From Nicotiana tabacum (taxonomy: Eukaryota; Streptophyta; Magnoliopsida; Solanales; Solanaceae): 64,000 nt of DNA. Below the pieces are notes generated by a model. The model saw only the letters and a program-made list of their open reading frames with translations. It searched no databases and was not told the origin of the DNA. Where the stretch lies: assembly GCF_000715075.1 (NCBI RefSeq), contig NC_134102.1:49795348-49859347 (forward strand). Reading direction: 5' to 3'. The position numbers and the translations under genes are program-made. Of this stretch, positions 32,957-44,189 are shown in pieces (position 1 is the first letter of the stretch; each line of letters begins with the position of its first letter).

Positions 32957-35886
32957 TTTCACGACCCAAACTAACCCCTGTCGTGATGACGCCTATCGTG
33001 GAACTAGGCAAGCCAACTCATTTCCAAAGCAAACCGATGTTTTCATTTAAAAGATAATTTCAATGTTATTTAACATAAAAACCTTCGTAAAGGAGTTCAA
33101 ATAAAAAAAAGTGCGGAAAGAAAAACCCGACATCGGGGTGTCACTAGTCATGAGCATCTACTACAATCCGACTAACAATATCAAGGCTAACTCAGCCTGG
33201 AAAATAGCTAAATATAACTAGAGGAAGATAAGAGGGAGAAGAGCAGGGGCTGCGATCGCCAAACAGCTACCTTGTATCTCCAAGAAGATCTGCAACCAGA
33301 ACACTCAATAACCGCTACCATGTCCACCCCTGAATCTTCACACAAGGTGCAGGGAGTAACGTGAGTACGCCAACTCAACAAGTAACAACAATAAATAAAG
33401 ACTGAGTAGTAGTGACGAGCAATAAAGCATATAACATTTATATCAGAAAATCTCAGTAAAACACCACATGCTTTTAAAATCAGGATTTGAATCAAAACAT
33501 CTCGTTTAACCCAGTTCCAGTAAAAATCATTTAAAGATATTTTTCAATAGTTTTCAGACAGAGGAAAAATGCAAAGGTGAGAAAAATGATGAAATCATAA
33601 ACAGCCCCTTGGGCAAAACATCACTCATATACAGCCCCTCGAACAAACCTCACAGTCACTCGTGCCACTCGAAAATACCTCACAATCACTCTTACCACTC
33701 GGATATGCCTCACAATCACTCATGCCTCCCAGTCACTCAGCACTCGGCACTCGCACTCAGTAGGTACCTGCGCTCACTGGGGGGGTGTACAGACTCCGGA
33801 GGGGCTCCTTCAGCCCAAGCGCTATAATCTGCAGGAACAACTCACGTGTTGCATGGACAACTCACGTGCTATAATAATAAAGTATGATGTAGGCGGGCAG
33901 CCCCGATCCATACTCATCCTCACAAATCAGGCCCTCGGCCTCACTCAGTCATAAACCTCTCAAGCCACTCGGGCATTTCAGTAAAACAGGCCATTCGGCC
34001 CAAAACATTTATAGGCATCAAAATAGAGTCATAAAACTGAATTATGTGGTAAACAAGTATAAACATGACTGAGTATAGATTTTAATCAAAAACAATAAGA
34101 GGATGGTAAGAAACAACCCCTAAGGTCCAAACAGCATTGGCGCAAGGCCCAAACATGGCATTCAGCCCAATTTACAGAAATTCTTTCTATAACATATAAG
34201 TATCATATAGTTTTAACTTTACAGTTGCTACGGGACGGACCAAGTTGCAATTCCCAAAAGTGCCCGCCCACACGCCCGTCACCTAGCATGTGCGTCACTA
34301 AAATAGTATAATGATACAAAATCCGGGGTTTCATACCCTCAGGACTAGATTTACAATCGTTACTTACCTCAAACCGGTCAAATTTATACCTCGCAATGCT
34401 CTTGCCTCTGGAATCGGCCTCCAAATGCTCCAAATCTATTCACAATCAGTACAATACCATCAATATACGCTAATGGAATGAATTCCACAAGAAAAGCTAC
34501 AAAATTAGACCAAAACCCGAAATTGGCTCAAACCCGGCCCCCGGGCCCACGTCTCGAAATCCAATAAAATTCACCAAACTAGAAAGCTCATTCACTCACG
34601 AGTCTAACCATACCAAATTCATCAAAATCCGACATCATTTGATCCTTCAAATCCTTAAATTACTCTTCAAATATTCCAAGCCCTAACCCCTCATTTTCAC
34701 TAATAACAATGATTAAAAAATGGAAAATCACCATATATATAAGTATTAGGGCTAAAGTAACTTACCTCAATGAAATCCTCTTGATACCCTCTTCAAATCT
34801 CTCCCAAAAGCTCTAAAAACCGAATAGAAATGGTGAAGAATGCACCAAAATTCGCGAAGTGTGCAATATGTACCCTCTGCACAGGCTTCTCGCACCTGCG
34901 GCCATTTTCTCACACCCACGCTACCGCACCTGCGGTCCAAGGAGTCATACCTGCGCAACTCACTTATGCGCCCAGGCTCCGCATTTGCAGCAAAACCGTG
35001 GCACCTACGTGTTTCCTCTGCTTCTGCGAAGCCTGCCCAGCATTGCCCTTTTCCGCATCTGCGCCCCAGGTTTCGCACCTGCGGGCTCGCAGATGCGACC
35101 TCCAACTCGCACCTGCGCATCTTGCCTAGCCCAGCGTTGCCCGCACCTGCGCACTCCCTACGCGCACCTACGAGGCTTTTTTCCGCAGGTGCGAAAATAG
35201 CAGTAGCTGCAGCACCAGCTACAAATTCTAACTTCGACAAATCTGTTAACCACCCGGAATCACCCCGAGGCCCTCGGGACCTCAACCAAAAATACCAACA
35301 AGTCATATATCAACATACAAACTTAGTCGAACCTTCGAATCACTCAAAACAACATCCAATCGTCAAATTACCCTCGGATTCAAGCCTAAGAACTTCTAAA
35401 TTTCCAAATTCGGCAACCCATGCCGAAACCAACCAAACCATGCCCGAATGATCTCAAATTTTGCACACACGTCAAAAATGACACTACAAACCTACTTTAA
35501 CTTCTGGAATTCCATTCTGACCCCGATATCAAATTTTTCACTGCCAACCAAAATTGCCAAATTTTCAATTTCGCCAATTCAAGCCTAATTCTACCACGGA
35601 CCTCCAAATCACATTCCGGACGCACCCCTAAGTCCAAAATCACCTAACGGAGCTAAGGGAACCATCAGAATTCAAATCCAAGATCATTTACACATAGGTA
35701 AACATCCGGTTGACTTTTCCAACTTAAGTTTCTACTTAAGAGACTAAGTGTCTCAATTCACTGTGAAACCGCTCCGGTCCGAAACCAACTAACCCGATAT
35801 AACATAATATAGCTGAATAACACAAAAGAAGTAGAAATGGGGAAAACAGGGCTATAACTCTCGAAACGACCGGCCAGGTCGTTACA
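32957..35886 (-). repeat. 3' LTR of element I (2.9 kb)
   Basis: On the plus strand it begins TTTCACGACCC (expected TGTCACGACCC) and ends GGCCAGGTCGTTACA, the reverse complement of the TGTAACGACC start. Features include a 30-35-bp tandem repeat (33640-33745), a single pair of CACGTG boxes (33840-33870), the conserved ACACGCCCGTCACCT (34269-34283) and a dense TGCG/CGCA array (34875-35195). The long apparent frames at 34767-35451 come from that array and are not genes. Confidence 0.88.
33640..33745 (-). repeat. Tandem repeat of about 30-35 bp in LTR of element I
   Basis: Three or more units of the form CCTCACAATCACTC followed by a CCACTCG-like spacer occur near 33644, 33680 and 33708. It corresponds to the GAGTGATGAGGG-type repeats of the Z LTR read on the other strand, with a different unit length and copy number. 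Confidence 0.65.
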
Positions 35887-35939
35887 TCCTTCCCCTCTTA
35901 AACATTCGTTCGTCCTCGAACGGGTCTAGAAACATACCT

Positions 35940-37400
35940 GGAGTCTCAAATAGGCATGGATATCTGCTCCGCATCTCCCGCTTGGTCTCCCAGGTGGCCT
36001 CCTCCATAGGCTGACCTCTCCATTACACCTTCACTGAAGCTATATCCTTTGACCTCAACCTTCGAACCTACCAAAGTCATATCACCCTTCAATTGAACCG
36101 TGCTGAAATCCAAAACATGGGACGGATCTTCAATATACTTCCAGAACATGGAAACATGAAACACTGGATGCACACTCGACAAGATGGGTGGCAAGGCAAG
36201 CTTATAAGCCACCTCCCCTATTCTCTGAAGCACCTCTAAAGGACCAATGAACCGGGGGCTCAACTTGCCCCTCTTCCCAAACCTCATAACACCCTTCATG
36301 GGTGATACCTTCAGCAAAACCTTCTCCCCAACAATAAAAGACACATCACGGACCTTCCTATCTGCGTAGCTCTTCTGCCTAGACTGCACCGTGAGAAGCC
36401 GCTCCTGAATCAATTTCACCTTATCTAATGTGTCCTGGACCTAGTTTGTACCTAAGATCCTAGCCTCACCCGGCTCAAACCATCAAATCGGAGATCTATA
36501 CCTCCTCTCATATAAAGCCTCATACGGAGCCTTCTGAATACTCGACTGATAACTGTTGTTTTATGCAAACTCCGTAAGTGGCAGAAACCGGTCCCATGAA
36601 CCCCCAAAGTCAATGACACAAGCACGCAACATATCCTCCAATATCTGAATAGTGCGCTCGGACTGCCCGTCCATCTGAGGGTGAAAAGTTGCGCTCAACT
36701 CAACTTGAGTACCCAACTCTCGCTGCACGGCCCTCCAAAACCGTGATGTGAACTGGGACACCATGCAGGCGAACGATCTCTCGGATATAAATCTCAGCCA
36801 ACCACTCTAAAGAGTAAGTAGTACCAACTAGAATGAAGTGCGCGAACTTGGTCAGCCGATCCACAATAACCCAAATAGCATCGAACTTCCTCGAAGTCCT
36901 TGGGAGCCCAACTACAAAGTCCATGGTGATCCGCTTCCACTTCCACTCTGGGATCTCTAATCTCTGAAGCAAGCCACCCGGTCTCTGATGCTCATACTTA
37001 ACCTACTGACAGTTGAGACACCGAGCCACAAACCCAACTATATAATTCTTCTTCTGCCTCCACTAATAGTGCTGCCTCAAATCCTGGTACATCTTCACGG
37101 CACCCGGATGGATGGAATACCACGAGTTGTGGGCCTCCTCAAGAATCAACGCTCGATGCCCATCTACATTAGGCACACATATCCGGCCCTGCATTCTCAG
37201 CACACCGTCATCACCAATTGTCACATCCCTAGCATCACCTCTCTGAACCCTATCCTGAAGAACGAGAAGGTGGGGTTCATCATACTGATGCTCCCTGATA
37301 CGGTCATAAAGAGAAGACCTGGAGACCATACAAGCCAATACCCGTCCGAAATATCCAATCTGACAAGCTGGCCCGCTAAGGCCTGAATATCCAATGCCAA
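35940..37400 (-). pseudogene. Element I integrase with chromodomain, second catalytic Asp deleted
   Basis: On the minus strand the zinc-binding region (SRSSLYDRIREHQYD ... YSIHPGAVKMYQDLRQHY, 37338-37063) is followed by the core ITMDFVVGLPRTSRKFDA (first Asp, about 36930). After RLHGVPVHI the frame jumps to [12 protein letters not shown]. The codons for the second catalytic Asp (SDRGTQF-type motif) are removed at about 36745-36760, and the flanking halves are out of frame. [16 protein letters not shown] carries the Glu. The C-terminal frame (36419-35946) includes YADRKVRDVSFIVGEKVLL and VSPMKGVMRFGKRGKLSPRF. The chromodomain (QPMEEATWETKREMRSRYP) follows in a shifted frame. Confidence 0.85.
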
Positions 37401-37903
37401 AGGGCTCTCTACTACTGGAAGATATGCTAAACTCCCCAAACTCTCTGCCCGCGACTCAAAGCATCGGCCACCACATTGGCCTTCCCCGGATGGTACAAAA
37501 TAGTGATATCATAGTACTTAAGAAGCTCCAACCATCTCTGCTGACGCAAATTAAGATCCTTCTGCTTTAACAAATACAGCAGACTCCGGTGATCAGTATA
37601 GATCTCACAATGAACCCCATACAAATAATGACGCCAAAACTTCAAGGCGTGAACAATGGCTGCTAACTCAAGATCATGGATAGGATAGTTCTTCTCATGG
37701 GTCTTCAACCGGCGCGAGGCATAGGTAATTACCCTACCCTTCTACATCAAAACACAACAAATGCCTATCCTCGAGGCATCACAATATACAGTGTAAGAAC
37801 CTGAAGCTGATGGCAGATCTAACACTGGAGTTGTGGTCAAAGCAGCCTTAAGCTTCTGAAAGGTCTCCTCACACTCATCCGACCATCTGAATGGAGCACC
37901 TCA
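37401..37903 (-). pseudogene. Element I RNase H and last part of RT
   Basis: On the minus strand GAPFRWSDECEETFQKL (37898-37848) is the RT connection. RNase H follows with YCDASRIGICCVLM-stop and [20 protein letters not shown] (37705-37646), then [20 protein letters not shown] and [10 protein letters not shown]. The metal-binding Asp and Glu of this subfamily are present, and one stop (after CCVLM) interrupts it. The RT palm with its YIDD box is absent because the element is truncated at 37903. Confidence 0.82.
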
Positions 37904-37924
37904 GTATTCTAGGGTTATGAACAT

Positions 37925-38675
37925 GAACATGAATGGCTAAGAACCTCGGTATTCTGGGGTTATGGATCATTTTGACTATTGTAATTTGATGGTTGATTGT
38001 TTTGCTTGAATTATTATATTAATTTATTTATTCATTATTGCACTTAATTATTCTACTATGTAGGTAACAATAGAGTACTATATATGAATTTATAGTTGAA
38101 CTCAAAAGTGGGAACTATAGATTGCATATAAGATTGAATAGAGTAAGTTCTTGAATGTGGGCATCGGAGAATAGATTCACGATAAAGATAGACGTATTCT
38201 AGTTACCTTACTTGGTTATTTTTACAGGAAATACACATACGTTCATGTTAAGCTTGATTCTATAGACATATAGTCTTAGGTTGTCTTGAATAAGCAAGTG
38301 AAGCATCGAAAGAACTTTGCGAGCATAATAAACCCTGCTAATCAACAAATTACATAAATCAAGTGAGTAAATCAACCGGAAGAACGCAATAGGAGTGACA
38401 TTAATCCCATAACCCCAGAACATTCACATCTCATTGAATTCTTTCTAATTGTTTACTTGTTTGCTTTGCACCTTTGAATTGTTTGTTTGTTTAGTAATTT
38501 CATAGTAATTTTTAGTCGTAAAAATCACAATCATCTTCTTCACAACCACTTGATAAATAGATTTATAAATAGTTTAGATTGGATAATAGTTGATCATAAA
38601 TACTCGTGGGACGATACATTCTCAACACTTTATTACTTGTCGACCACGTATACTTCTGTGTGTGTTTGGACCCAA
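37925..38675 (+). repeat. 5' LTR remnant of element F
   Basis: The right edge is set by GACCCAATAAGTTTTTGGTGTCGTTG, where the primer-binding site begins. The preceding TACTCGTGGGACGATAC and TTGTCGACCACGTATACTTC resemble the ends of Athila-type LTRs. The left edge is unclear. A 21-bp phrase (CCTCRGTATTCTRGGGTTATG) is duplicated at 37899-37919 and 37944-37964, close to the junction with element I, and its core recurs inverted at 38408-38420. Confidence 0.5.
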
Positions 38676-38683
38676 TAAGTTTT

Positions 38684-38701
38684 TGGTGTCGTTGTCGGAG
38701 A
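38684..38701 (+). promoter_or_regulatory. Primer-binding site of element F
   Basis: TGGTGTCGTTGTCGGAGA is a decayed TGGCGCCGTTGCCGGGGA, the Athila-type primer site. Element D has the same site in better condition on the other strand. Confidence 0.7.
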
Positions 38702-38799
38702 TTTAGAAATTAGCTACTTTTCTTAAATAAGAATTTATTTGTTATTGTTTGAGATTTCTTTTCTTTTATAGTTTCTGATTCTACAGGTGTTCACATTGA

Positions 38800-40091
38800 A
38801 TGCTAGGAAGAACTAACAGTTTGAACAATCCTTCGCCTTTTGATCCCGAACCCAAAAGACTCTTCCACATGTTAAGGAGGGAGGCGAAAGCGAGAGCAAG
38901 ACTTACGGAGTTGGGTGTTGTAGTCCAACCACAGCCAACTGAGATGGCAAAAAATTAATGAGAGACGCAAGGTCTACTCTCGCAAACATGACTTGGGCTA
39001 TCGTGAAGCCTAATATAAATGGGCACTTCGAGCTGAAATAGTACATGGTGTAACTGATTCAATCCACAGGGCTATTTGTGGGTTTGTCTAGTGAAGATCC
39101 CCAAAGGAATATACATAATATTTTGGAGATTACGGATATATACAACTATCTGAACGTCTCGAAGGACTATGTCAGATTAACTTTATTTCCCTTTTCTCTG
39201 ATGGGGGAAGCAAATGAATGGTTAAACAAAGAGCCCACAAACTCAATCCTCACATGGGATGATCTAGCACGGAAATTCCTCATCAAATTCTTTTCCACAA
39301 AGAAAACAAAGTCATTGAGAAGCCAAATTTTGGGGTTTCAACAAAACGATGGCGAGACTCTATGTCAGGCCTTGGAGAGATATAAAAAGCTACTCAAAGA
39401 TTGCCCTCACTATTGTCAAACTGATAAAGTGTTGGGACATACTATTGTGGATGGGTTGGACGAGACCTCCAAATTGAATCTAGACTCAGCTTGTGGAGGA
39501 AGTTGCATGCAAATCCATTTAGTGAGATTCAGACTCTGCTAAACAATTTCACTGCAAACGATCATAACTGGCAAGGTAAGGGTGAACCAAGAAGAATGAT
39601 CGAGGCAGAAGAAGAATAACTGGCAGCAGTTACACTCTAGCTAGATAAGATGTCAGCCATCCGGGTAGAAATTTCTAAACATACTAACCAAGTGGCTAAG
39701 ATGGCAATGGGTCAAGGGCATCAGATGCAGCAGGTGCAAAGGATGGCCATATACTATGAAATTTGTGGAGAAGGTCACATGAGTAACCAATGTCTGGTGA
39801 ATCCAGAAACTATTTATTATGTGGGCCAGCAAAGTAAAGGTCCAATGAACAAAAATACACAATATGAGAACACTCATAATACCAACTGGAGGAATCACCC
39901 GAACTTCTCATGGGGTGGAAATCAAGCTACTAAAAATTAATACAGTCCCCAAGGAAACTACAATCAGCTCCAAAGGCCACCATAACAGGTAGAAGACAAC
40001 ACCAATGATATGTTGAAAAAGCTGCTAATTAAAACCAGCAGCTGAGGACTGATTTTTGAAATTTAGAAAGGCAAGTTGCGCATTTAGCTGT
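38800..40091 (+). pseudogene. Element F gag, 5' part (interrupted by E and D)
   Basis: The ATG at 38800 opens MLGRTNSLNNPSPFDPEPKR, with a stop at 38956. The main capsid-like domain is open at 39078-39542 (SSEDPQRNIHNILEITDIYN, LTLFPFSLMGEANEWLNKE, LTWDDLARKFLIKFF, LCQALERYKKLLKDCPHY). A knuckle-like segment follows at about 39755-39795, CEICGEGHMSNQC-like but with Tyr in place of the first Cys (YYEICGEGHMSNQC). The frame ends at NLERQVAHLA, where solo LTR E is inserted. The family assembles virus-like particles around the element RNA. Confidence 0.8.
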
Positions 40092-40102
40092 TGTAACGAC
40101 TC

Positions 40103-41490
40103 GGACGAGCTTAAAACATACACTAAAATATGTTCGCTAGTCAAATATAGTATAAAACATTATCGTATTGAGTTAAACAGAATTTTCGGAGTTTGTAGTT
40201 AGATTGCTAGACAAGATGATCAGCAGTTGAGATTTATATGATTAAGAACTAAAATTAACTAAGACTCTAGATCTAATTGACTAATGACAATTGAACAAAA
40301 GTAAGCAAAGAAGACATCACTGGGAGGAAATAGGGGTTGATTGGATAGGTGTAAGATAATTGTCTGGGATTTAACTCTAGTTAACTCACTTCTAATGTTC
40401 AAGTGATCGTCTCTCAATTCACTCAGCTATTAGTTCAAACGTTCAGTAGAAACTCCTCTCTCGATTAAGTCTCAACCTCACAATATAAACTAAGTTAAGC
40501 TCGGTGAAGATATGCAAGAATTCGTATTGGATTGGTCTTTAGGAGAACCTCTCTCGATTATCCTCCTAACTAAGTTTAACCAACAATTCAACTAGCCTCT
40601 TTCGATTACTAAGAATAAATAATGACTTCAACCAATAAAAAATAATGCAACAATATCACAAGTTATGCCTCTCTCGATTACACGAACAAGTAAATATAGA
40701 TGCAACAGTTAAAACATCCAAAACTATTCAATACATAAAAACTAGAGTTAATTATCCATAAACAAGTATCAATACACCAAATCCATCAAACCCTAAATAG
40801 AACTACTCCATGGATATGGTGTAATTCATTACAAATATAAAGAAAAACATAAAACAATCCAAACTCTTGTCTTGAATGAGGATTGAATGATAAATTCCTT
40901 GTGTTCTTGCTTCTCCGCCTCCTCCTTAGCCTCCTTAGGTCTTAGATGTGTCAAAATTCCATAAAATAATATTTTTACATGTATTTATACTAAGTAGGGT
41001 CGGGCCCAGATGAAAACTCCTTCTCCTGCGCGAAATAGGAAAATAACTCTATAAACATTGCACAGGTGCGCCGCATGGGGCGACGCGCCACGTGCCACGC
41101 GCCATGCGGGGCGGTTGTGGGAAAGTTCAGAGAGTTGATTTCTGACAGACTGTAGGATTTTGTACAGGTGTGGCGCGCCATGCGCCGCCCCACGTACCGC
41201 GGGTGTGTTGTTTTCTCAGAGTCCGGATTTTTCATGACTTTTTGATATCCAGACATGGTTTTCGACCCCCGAACGCAATCCCGGCTTAATCCCTTGTGCT
41301 TTTACTCAGACTTCAAATCTCCAAATAGCTCAAATTCATTATGTAATATCTACATAGCTCGAAATCTTCCTACAAGGTATAAAACACACAATCAGTGTAA
41401 AACACTAGCATTTAAATCTCAAACTCAATTAAAGTGCAGTAAATTGCAATGTAATAATCGACTAAAACATGAGATTATAGCCTACCATCA
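40103..41490 (-). repeat. 3' LTR of element D (left copy)
   Basis: Plus-strand GGACGAGCTTAAAACATACAC (expected TGACGAGC) to GCCTACCATCA. A GC-rich array with GGCGACGCGCCACGTGCC and GCGCGCCATGCGCCGCC lies at 41066-41205. It is homologous to the right copy with scattered differences. A CCCCACACTTAAACC-type polypurine complement follows (ACCGCACACTTAAACC). Confidence 0.87.
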
Positions 41491-43090
41491 ACACCGCACA
41501 CTTAAACCATTGCTCATCCTCGAGCAATCAAACCACACTTTTAAAGACACAACCTTATTAAGCAACATGACTCATCATACCAAGAATATTTAAAATAGAT
41601 TAAGCCCAATAATGTAACATTATAGACTCAAAATTTGACTCAAAAGTACCACGCATTATTCACAACTCACTCACTTACTCAACATAGAGGTCAAGCATTA
41701 CCTTTCCTTCATGAATCAAGTGCCCTCACCAAAATAGAGAGTAGTTCCACACACCATCAAATTTAACAACAATCAGTAACTCAATATAGAAAGAATTCAC
41801 TCACTCTTAGAGATAACATTCATATGCCACAAAAGATGAACCATAGGCTTGCCCGTAGTGTACTACTCAACTAATCGAGCTCATTCAGTCAAAGATTAGA
41901 TAGGACTTTAATTGGTTGTAATGTAGGCTGTGGGACGGGTAGGATACATTTAGATATAAGAGTGACTACACCTCCCTAAGCACTTTAATACATACAATTT
42001 AACATTGAAAACCTCACACTTATGTCAAACCATACTCCACATTTAGATCAATATACATTAACTCTCAACTTCTTTAAGCACAATTACATCAAGATTTACC
42101 ACTATCATGGAATATTTTGCACAATCATACAATATTTGTTTTTCTTTTTCAATTCAAGTGGCTCTTACTTTTTCGCTACATTTCACCCTTCTCCTTATTT
42201 CATTAGTTCCACTCAAAAGCCAAACCAACCACCCCGTACTTCAACTTTTACAAAGTTTATAATCAATTCAAGTGCTTACGAGGGGTAAAAGGTTCAAATA
42301 TATGGTCAATTCAAAACAAATGGGTAAGGCTTGTAATGTGGTTGCCAAAGAAACAAGATTACAGGATCAAAGGGGTTAACTAAGATAAATAACAATTAAG
42401 TGTGTAATAACATATAATTGGCTCAACAAAGAAATGCCTCTATCACTTCCTAGACTGAACAAAACTACTATTTCTCTTTGCAAACACACGGTACAAGTTC
42501 TAGACACCAAATGCAATGCACAGAATATACAAAACCTCACACACACATGGCATATAACTCACTCATGATCGGAATCATCGAGACACTCTAGTCAAAGTAG
42601 TTAGGCAAAGTTAGGATCATACAATTTTTAGGTACTTATACAAGAGTCACAAACTGAGCCTAAGCGTTCACAACTAAAGCACTCACTGTTCTCAAGGTAT
42701 ATCAAAGTTAAAAGATGTCTTCCAATTCAAATCACAGCACAAGTACACCCTATTCAAACAAAACCCTTGGAAAAGAACTGCGGCACAAAGAAAAACAAAG
42801 GGGGAATTATTACACTACCTAACAAAATAGAATCTTTTTGTCTTTTTCTTTCGACTTTAATCCCTCAAGAACCATGTCGAATGACATCCATCGTCAGGAA
42901 AAATCGAAAATTTTAAAATTTTTATGGATTTTCAAATTTTTGTTTTAACTACTAAACAACACTAAAAAGCAAAAACTAACACATATACATATAACATATA
43001 ATTATCCCCCACACCCCACATTTTAAGTTGTGGCATGTCCCTATGATACACAATTAAAAAGCATAAGGTAGAGGAAACTTCTCTGAATCT
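41491..43090 (-). other. Non-coding 3' region of element D
   Basis: Collinear with element C 22367-23989 and without a sustained frame. Landmarks include ATGTAGGCTGTGGGACGGGT (about 41922), AGCCAAACCAACCACC (about 42217) and GTTGTGGCATGTCCCTATGA (about 43027). Apparent short frames on the plus strand have no similarity I can recognise. Confidence 0.7.
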
Positions 43091-43800
43091 CTAGTCGGGG
43101 TCTGAATCAAAGTCAGGCTCTATTCCACGCACCTGAACTAGTGCACACATCCACCCAGACAGCTTCTTCTCAGTCTTCTTGGGGTACACCCCACACTTAT
43201 CTTTCCCACTCATTGCAGCCTTTTCTTTCAAACCCTTCGCTTTCTACTCAACACTTGTAGTTGGCTTCTCCTTTATCACCCTCGTCTCTACATTCATCTC
43301 GAACGTCAAAGTCTTTTCACCCACTCTAAGAATGAGTTTTATATCATGTATATCCAGTATAGCTCTAGCCGTTGCTAAAAATGGTCTTCCTAGGATGAAA
43401 GGGAACCTCCATGTTCTCCTCCATATTTACCACTACAAAATCTACAGGAAATACAAACTTATCTACCTGAACTAATATATCTTCCACTATCCCCTCGGTT
43501 ATTATAGTTGTTTGGTCTGCTAGCTGCAACGATATTGGTCTAGACCTTATCTCTCCAATCTCATTCTCCAGCTTCCTGTAAATAGACAAAGGCATTAAAT
43601 TAATTGAGGCACCCGAATCACACAAAGACTTATCAAAATTAAGAGTGCCTAAGGAGCAAGATATAGTAAAACTCCCTGGATCTACATACTTTTGTGGGAG
43701 TTTGTTTTGCAAGATTGCGCTGCAATGCTTTGTGAGTTTGACCATTGAGGTCTCTTCTATCTTTCTCTTCTTTGTAAGGATCTCCTTCAAAAACTTTGCA
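43091..43800 (-). pseudogene. Element D aspartic protease
   Basis: On the minus strand KKYVDPGSFTISCSLG-like sequence leads to LCDSGASINLMPLSIYRKLE (about 43635-43576), the retropepsin active site with an intact D-S-G. ISLQLADQTTI and DILVQVDKFVFPVDFVVVNM follow, then PRKTIFSNG where the ILGRPFLAT-type flap motif should be, broken by a frameshift. After that a basic tail (VGEKTLTFEMNVETRVIKEK ... GWMCALVQVRGIEPDFDSD) ends at a stop at 43091. No RT begins after it. Confidence 0.82.
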
Positions 43801-44189
43801 TAAGCTGGTATTTATGAAAGAACTTCAGTGAATGGTAGATTCGCATTAACCTGTCTCAGCATATCTAAAAATCTCCCAAACTGCTTGTCCAGCTTTTCTC
43901 TATAGAGTTTTTAGCGAAAAGGTAGAGCGGGCATGTGACTGCTCACATCATCTGATTCCTCCCTTCTTGAAGTTTTCTCCTTCTTGTTTTTCTCAGCTCC
44001 CTTCTTGCCTTTCTTCTTCTCAATCTTTTTATCATCTTCAATTTTCAGCTCCTTTCCACTTTCTTTTTCAGGCGCAACTTCTTTGTGAATTAGAGTGCGA
44101 TCTCTCAACTCTTATCCATTTCTCAAGGTCACAACATTTACCATTTCCTAGGGATTCTTTTCAGTATTAGTTGGCAGAGTACCTGGGAT

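Larger units (their letters stand above)
32957..37903 (-). mobile_element. Element I, Tekay-type chromovirus, 3' half (minus strand)
   Basis: On the minus strand the order is RT end, RNase H, integrase, chromodomain, polypurine tract and 3' LTR. Gag, protease, most of RT and the 5' LTR are missing: homology stops abruptly at 37903, just before the codons for GAPFRWSDECEETFQKL. The break abuts the LTR region of element F. Domain sequence is close to that of element B but less decayed. Confidence 0.87.

Noticed and set aside
33609..33827. His/Ser-rich 72-codon frame
   Set aside because: It is the translation of the 30-35-bp tandem repeat in the I LTR.
34767..35451. Overlapping long open frames on both strands (179 and 203 codons)
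   Set aside because: They lie in the TGCG/CGCA array of the I LTR, where CpG-rich repeated words lack stop codons. The predicted peptides are repetitive and match no protein motif, and similar frames arise in the arrays of B.
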